DNA of 64,000 nucleotides from Aeromicrobium choanae. GTDB lineage: Bacteria > Actinomycetota > Actinomycetes > Propionibacteriales > Nocardioidaceae. The notes below the pieces were generated by a model. That model was not told the DNA's origin. It saw only the letters and a list, made by a program, of their open reading frames with translations, and searched no databases. Position 1 is the stretch's first letter, and each line of letters opens with the position of its first letter. The stretch spans positions 434,001 to 498,000 of the forward strand of contig NZ_LT796768.1 of the NCBI RefSeq assembly GCF_900167475.1, given 5' to 3'. Position numbers and translations under genes: made by a program. This document shows positions 59,844-64,000 of this stretch, piece by piece.

Positions 59844-60545
59844 TCAGCGGGCGGCCTCCAACCGGAGCCCCTCGAGCAACAGATCGAGGCCGGCTCGGAA
59901 CTGGTCGGCGTCGTCGTGACCCTCGAACTCGTCGGCGATCAGGTTCAGGAACGGGTACTGCTGCGGATCCAGCGCCCTCCACCGGTCGGCGTACTGCGCG
60001 ATGTAGGTGTCGCGATCCAGCTCGCCGGCCAGGATCTCCTGCGAGGGCTGCCGCCCCAGGTCGGCGGCGACGCCGATGACGTACCCCAGGACGGCCGAGA
60101 CGGCGTGGAACGACTGGCGCGGCGTGAGGTCGAGTCGCAGGACCTGCTCGCCGATCCGCTCGTAGACCATGAGGGCGTTGGGCTGGACCTCGACATTGCG
60201 CATGAAGTACGCAGCCAGCCACGGCCGATCGACGATCGCACCGAAGAGCGTGACGGCGATGGCACGCAGGTCGTCGATCGGATCGGCGCCTCCTGCGAAC
60301 GGCTCCGTCTCGGTGAGCACTCCGGCCAGCACGTGGTCCGTGGCCCGGTCCAGCAGCTCGTCCTTGTTGGCGACGTACCAATAGATGCTGGCGACGCCCC
60401 CGCCGATCCGCGAGGCGAGGGCCCGGAAGGTCAGCGCCGACTCGCCCGACTCGTCAAGGATCGCGACGGCCTCGCCGATCACGGCCTCCATCGAGTGCGA
60501 GGCACGCCGTCGCGCGCCCTCGGAACGGCGTTGTGGTGCTGACAT
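59844..60545 (-). CDS. TetR family transcriptional regulator
   Basis: 233 residues from ATG 60545 ([18 protein letters not shown]). N-terminal HTH at residues about 20-65 ([41 protein letters not shown]); all-helical ligand domain with the TetR_C region. Divergent from the MFS gene starting at 60658. A 33-base palindrome with TCGAAC half-sites lies between them; likely represses the pump and itself. Confidence 0.92.
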   Translation of the reverse strand: MSAPQRRSEGARRRASHSMEAVIGEAVAILDESGESALTFRALASRIGGGVASIYWYVANKDELLDRATDHVLAGVLTETEPFAGGADPIDDLRAIAVTLFGAIVDRPWLAAYFMRNVEVQPNALMVYERIGEQVLRLDLTPRQSFHAVSAVLGYVIGVAADLGRQPSQEILAGELDRDTYIAQYADRWRALDPQQYPFLNLIADEFEGHDDADQFRAGLDLLLEGLRLEAAR

Positions 60546-60589
60546 GGCGACCATCACATCACATCCTCGTGCTCGGGCCTTGCATCGGA

Positions 60590-60642
60590 TCGAACGTCGT
60601 TCTATCGTATCGAACAGTGTTCCATTATGGAACAGCGTTCGA
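60590..60642. promoter_or_regulatory. TetR-type operator cluster
   Basis: A 33-base palindrome at 60610-60642 has outer TCGAAC/GTTCGA arms and an inner TGTTCCATTATGGAACA. Directly to the left, TCGAACGTCGTTCTA (60590-60604) is a near-perfect second site. All lie in a locally AT-rich gap between the divergent TetR and MFS genes; the first palindrome ends 15 bases before the MFS start. Confidence 0.88.
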
Positions 60643-60657
60643 CTGGAGATCCCCTGC

Positions 60658-62115
60658 ATGAACTCACTCACCGCCACCGCGCCGAGCCGCACCTACCCCA
60701 CACTCACGTCCGCGTGGATCCCTCTGTCGGCGTTGTGTCTGGCCTTCTTCGTCGAGATGGTCGACAACACCCTGCTCACGATCGCGCTGCCGACGATCGG
60801 GCGCGATCTCGGCGGCGGCACCACCGCCCTGCAGTGGGTCACGGGCGCGTACTCCCTCACGTTCGGCGGGCTGCTGCTGACGGCTGGGTCGGTCGCGGAC
60901 CGGCTGGGGCGCCGCCGCGTCCTGCTCGTCGGCCTGGCCGCGTTCGGCCTGGTCAGCCTGGCCGTCATCGTCGTGAGCTCCGCCGGCGAGCTCATCGCCC
61001 TGCGCGCCGCGCTCGGCCTCACCGCCGCCGCGATGGCCCCGATCACCAACTCGCTCGTCTTCCGGCTGTTCGACGACGAGACCCTGCGGATGCGCGCGAT
61101 GACCGTCATGATCGTCACTGGCATGAGTGGCTTCATCCTCGGGCCGCTGCTCGGCGGCACCGTCCTGGCCCACTTCAGGTGGGAGTGGCTGCTGGCCGTC
61201 AACGCCCCCATCGCGCTGATCGCCTGGATCGGCGTGCGGCTGGGCGTGCCCGCCGACCGGCCCGAGGACCTGACGCAGGACAGGCTCGACGTGCCCGGCG
61301 CCGTCCTCAGCATCACCACGATCGGCCTGGCCTGCTACGCCTTGACCAGCGGCGTCGAGCACGGCTGGTGGTCAGCCGTCACGTGGGCCTGCGTGCTCGG
61401 GTCGGGACTCGCCCTCACCGCCTTCGTCATGCACGAGCGGCGCACCGCTCAGCCGATGCTCGACCTCTCGGTGTTCCGCTCCGGCACCATCCGGGGTGCC
61501 GCTCTCGCCCAGGTCGGCACGTCGATCGCGATGGCCGGCGTGATGTTCGGACTGATCCTGCACTTCCAGTACGCGTGGGGCTGGAGCCCGGTCCGGGCCG
61601 GCCTGGCGAACCTGCCGCTGATCGCCACCATGATCCTCGCGACCCCGATCTCCGAGTCGCTGGCGAAGCGCTACGGGCACCGCATCGCCTGCCTCGTCGG
61701 CGCTGGATTCCTCGCCGGCTCCCTCGCGGGCTTCGCATGGTCCGTCGACCACGGCTACCTCCCGATCGCCTTCTTCATGGTGACCTTCACGATCGGCCTG
61801 CGCACCGTCATGACGATCTGTGCGGTCGCCCTCGTGACAGCGATGCCGGAGAACCGCACGTCGGTCGCCGCCGCGCTCAACGACACCGCGCAGGAGGTCG
61901 GCACGAGCGTCGGCACGGCCATCGTCGGCACGCTCATCGCCGTGCTGGTGACGACGACGCTCCCGAACGGGGTCTGGAGCAGCGAGCTGGTGGCCTCGTT
62001 CTTCCACGGCGAGCGCCTGGTCTACGCGACCCTGGCGGTCGTGGTCGGCCTCGTGGCCGGCTGGGGCGCGCTCACCCTGACGGACTCACGCTCCACCGAG
62101 GAGCACCCCGCCTGA
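60658..62115 (+). CDS. MFS efflux transporter (EmrB/QacA-like)
   Basis: 485 residues from ATG 60658. About 14 hydrophobic segments; [20 protein letters not shown] (motif D1-like, EMVDNTLL), [16 protein letters not shown] (motif A), and [18 protein letters not shown] (motif C). Typical DHA2 drug:H+ antiporter. Regulated by the divergent TetR gene. Confidence 0.92.
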   Translation: MNSLTATAPSRTYPTLTSAWIPLSALCLAFFVEMVDNTLLTIALPTIGRDLGGGTTALQWVTGAYSLTFGGLLLTAGSVADRLGRRRVLLVGLAAFGLVSLAVIVVSSAGELIALRAALGLTAAAMAPITNSLVFRLFDDETLRMRAMTVMIVTGMSGFILGPLLGGTVLAHFRWEWLLAVNAPIALIAWIGVRLGVPADRPEDLTQDRLDVPGAVLSITTIGLACYALTSGVEHGWWSAVTWACVLGSGLALTAFVMHERRTAQPMLDLSVFRSGTIRGAALAQVGTSIAMAGVMFGLILHFQYAWGWSPVRAGLANLPLIATMILATPISESLAKRYGHRIACLVGAGFLAGSLAGFAWSVDHGYLPIAFFMVTFTIGLRTVMTICAVALVTAMPENRTSVAAALNDTAQEVGTSVGTAIVGTLIAVLVTTTLPNGVWSSELVASFFHGERLVYATLAVVVGLVAGWGALTLTDSRSTEEHPA

Positions 62116-62141
62116 GCGCACCGCGCACTAGGCTCGCGAGC

Positions 62142-63392
62142 GTGAGCACGCGTGACTCTGTCGGCTTCGCCGCGATCGTCGGAGGTCTCGCCGGGGCCGC
62201 CCTCGCCTCGGGGCGCGGCGCTCGTGCGGTCGCGGTCGCGTCGGCCGCAGGAGCAGCCGGACTCGCCGCGTCCGAGGCGGTGGCCCGGGCTCGTCAGGGC
62301 AAGGACGAGATCCCGGCCCTGTGGCAGCGGATCGCCGTGAGCGCGGCGCTCGCGGCACCGCTCGGCTGGGTGGCCGATCGGGCCGGCGCCGGACCGAGGG
62401 CGATCAGCACGGTCACCGGCGCGGCGATCGGCGCACTCGGCCTTCGACCGCAGAAGGTGGCGATGGGTCCCGTGGTCGGTGCCGCGGTCGGCCAGGCACT
62501 GAACCGCAGCGGAGCCTCCGGCGCGCTGACGGCTGCCGTGACGGTCGTGGTCCAGCGCGGCGCCTCGGCACTCGTCTTCCGCGACCCGCAGGTGAGCCTG
62601 CTCGCCGAGCGCGCCCACGCCGCCGACCTGCCGTTCGTGGTCCCCCGCCCCGCCCGGTCGAGGTTCGTCGGCACCGACTACGTCCGCGAGCTCGCCGACG
62701 AGATCGGCGGGGAGTACACCGCCGATCACGGGGACACCGGCATCGTCGCCTCACTCGACGCCCTGGCGGGACCGGGGTTCGACCCTCAGCACGTCGACCC
62801 GCTCGTGCGGGAGTTCTACGAGCACACCACCCGGTTCGCCCTCGACATCGTCCCGCGGTGGCGCGCCTGGGTCCGCCCGGGCTACCTCCTCTACCGCCGC
62901 CTCGTCGCGCGCCCGCTGGGTCAGGCGAGCATGCCGATGAACCAGCGCGAGGCCCAGCGCGGCATCCGCAGCCGCATCGACACGATCTCGGGCGTGGACG
63001 GCACCGTGTCCGTCCGCGGCTGGATCCGGTCGTTCGCCGACGACGACGAGCCGATCATGCTCGGCATCTACACGACCTACGCCCACGAGGGAGCGGGCTA
63101 CGTCAGCGTCGGCTTCCCGCTCCCCGAGGGCAGCTTCACCGCCACGCTGCGCCCGCGCTCACGACCCGACGGCGGCCTCACCCTCACGAGTCGCGTCGAC
63201 GACGGCCAGGCCGGGCACTACCTCTCCTACGTCGACACGACCGCCGACGAGTTGACCACCCTGGCCGTACCCGGCTTCGAGGAGGAGCTCGACGTGTTCG
63301 TCCGCGACGGCGCCCTGCGCGCCGAGCACGCGTTCCGGCTCTTCGGCTTCGGATTCCTCGTCCTGGACTACCGGATCACCCGGAGGTCCTGA
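62142..63392 (+). CDS. Hypothetical protein with Gly/Ala-rich membrane-like N-terminus
   Basis: 416 residues from GTG 62142. The first 150 residues are Ala/Gly-rich with weakly hydrophobic segments ([34 protein letters not shown]). The remainder is soluble: [20 protein letters not shown], and a beta-rich region [27 protein letters not shown] through [15 protein letters not shown] do not recognise the family. Between the TetR-controlled pump and a flavoprotein gene, 26 and 42 bases away on the same strand. Confidence 0.7.
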   Translation: MSTRDSVGFAAIVGGLAGAALASGRGARAVAVASAAGAAGLAASEAVARARQGKDEIPALWQRIAVSAALAAPLGWVADRAGAGPRAISTVTGAAIGALGLRPQKVAMGPVVGAAVGQALNRSGASGALTAAVTVVVQRGASALVFRDPQVSLLAERAHAADLPFVVPRPARSRFVGTDYVRELADEIGGEYTADHGDTGIVASLDALAGPGFDPQHVDPLVREFYEHTTRFALDIVPRWRAWVRPGYLLYRRLVARPLGQASMPMNQREAQRGIRSRIDTISGVDGTVSVRGWIRSFADDDEPIMLGIYTTYAHEGAGYVSVGFPLPEGSFTATLRPRSRPDGGLTLTSRVDDGQAGHYLSYVDTTADELTTLAVPGFEEELDVFVRDGALRAEHAFRLFGFGFLVLDYRITRRS

Positions 63393-63434
63393 TGGGCCGT
63401 TGACGCCGCGCACGCGCAGGAGCACCGTGGACGG

Positions 63435-64000
63435 ATGAGCACCCAGCTCGACGTGGACTACCTCGTGGTGGGCGCCGGGGCCATGGGGATGGCGTTCACC
63501 GACGCCCTGGTCGACCACTCGGACGCACGCGTCGCCCTCGTCGACCGCCGGCACGCCGCCGGCGGCCACTGGCTCGAGGCGTACCCGTTCGTCCGGCTGC
63601 ACCAGGCCTCCGCGTTCTACGGCGTCGCGTCCACCCTGCTCGGCGGCGGGCGACTGCAGGAGAGCGGCCCCGAGCAAGGCCTGCAGGAGCGCGCCACCCG
63701 GAACGAGATCTGCCGCTACTTCGAGTCCGTCCTGACGGCGCTGACCGACTCCGGCCGGGTGCAGTTCCTGTCCGGCTGCGAGTACACCGGCGACCACACG
63801 GTGGTGTCGCTGGTCTCCGGAGAGCGGTTCAGCGTGCCGGAGCACTGCCGGATCGTCGACGCCCACTACCTGGCCCCGAGCATCCCGGCGGAGCAGCCGC
63901 CGCCCTTCGCGGTCGAGGACGGGGCACGCGTGATCGCGGTCAACGACCTCGCCCGGCTGGAGGAGGCGCCGAGCGAGTACGTCATCGCCGGGGCGGGCAA
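63435..64000 (+). CDS. FAD/NAD(P)-binding oxidoreductase (partial, C-terminus off window)
   Basis: At least 188 residues from ATG 63435. Rossmann motif VVGAGAMGMAFTDALVDH at residues about 10-25, then the acidic VDRRHAAGGHWLEAYPF, as in flavin monooxygenase or NAD(P)-binding families. Substrate unknown. The C-terminal part lies beyond the window. It follows the hypothetical protein by 42 bases. Confidence 0.85.
   Translation, partial: MSTQLDVDYLVVGAGAMGMAFTDALVDHSDARVALVDRRHAAGGHWLEAYPFVRLHQASAFYGVASTLLGGGRLQESGPEQGLQERATRNEICRYFESVLTALTDSGRVQFLSGCEYTGDHTVVSLVSGERFSVPEHCRIVDAHYLAPSIPAEQPPPFAVEDGARVIAVNDLARLEEAPSEYVIAGAG

Overview
The window is very GC-rich, densely packed, and rich in GTG/TTG starts and 4 to 8 base gene overlaps. 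Gene content (hrcA-dnaJ operon under a CIRCE-like element, mycothiol-type DinB-like protein, FadD15-like ligase, fused nitrate reductase, UDP-galactopyranose mutase, DUF3097, rifamycin ADP-ribosyltransferase) points to a high-GC actinobacterium, most likely a Nocardioidaceae member close to Aeromicrobium or Nocardioides. The placement is inferred from gene content only. I see no rRNA, tRNA, insertion sequence, prophage or CRISPR array, so this reads as ordinary chromosome with accessory patches.

Layout. 1-14 kb, mostly minus strand: HIT hydrolase (cut by the window edge), dnaJ, hrcA, two small plus-strand genes including DUF3097, a flippase-like membrane protein, arginine deiminase with its antiporter, hemW, a fatty acyl-CoA ligase, a DUF559 nuclease-like gene bracketed by two related palindromes, and lepA. 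14-20 kb: rpsT, holA, comEC, comEA, degV. 19.6-30 kb: a nitrate assimilation locus. nirB, nirD, a HemD/winged-helix protein, two tandem 27-residue micro-ORFs, cbiX and a nitrate reductase/flavoprotein fusion form a chain in which every junction is a 4-base stop/start overlap; narK diverges from nirB. 30-38 kb: ABC exporter, leuS, AlkD-like protein, KtrA/KtrB potassium uptake. 38-45 kb: surface polymer genes (two CDP-glycerol glycerophosphotransferase-like proteins, a galactofuranosyltransferase-like protein, glf, and a TTEP-repeat choice-of-anchor A protein). 45-49 kb: arr, an MFS pump with a divergent MarR regulator, and small proteins. 49-55 kb: a large SdrD-type surface protein facing a sigma factor fused to a zinc-binding anti-sigma-like segment, a membrane span and an exported domain. 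55-64 kb: FMN-binding glutamate synthase-like protein, histidine phosphatase, HxlR and TetR regulators each facing an MFS pump across a palindromic operator, a thioesterase, an unknown protein, and an FAD-dependent protein cut by the window end.

How they work together. NarK imports nitrate. The NasA-flavoprotein fusion would reduce it to nitrite and NirBD to ammonium; HemD-like and CbiX proteins supply sirohaem for NirB. KtrAB, the ABC exporter and three regulated MFS pumps plus Arr form a stress and xenobiotic-defence layer. The surface genes suggest a galactofuranose/phosphodiester cell-wall polymer and sorted surface proteins, with the membrane-linked sigma factor a plausible regulator of the neighbouring adhesin.

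The least explained items are the duplicated micro-ORF inside the nitrate operon, a dispersed family of about 65-base palindromes ending in CCACTTTTG (four copies, two flanking the DUF559 gene), and a second repeat family built around a perfect palindrome just after two stop codons.
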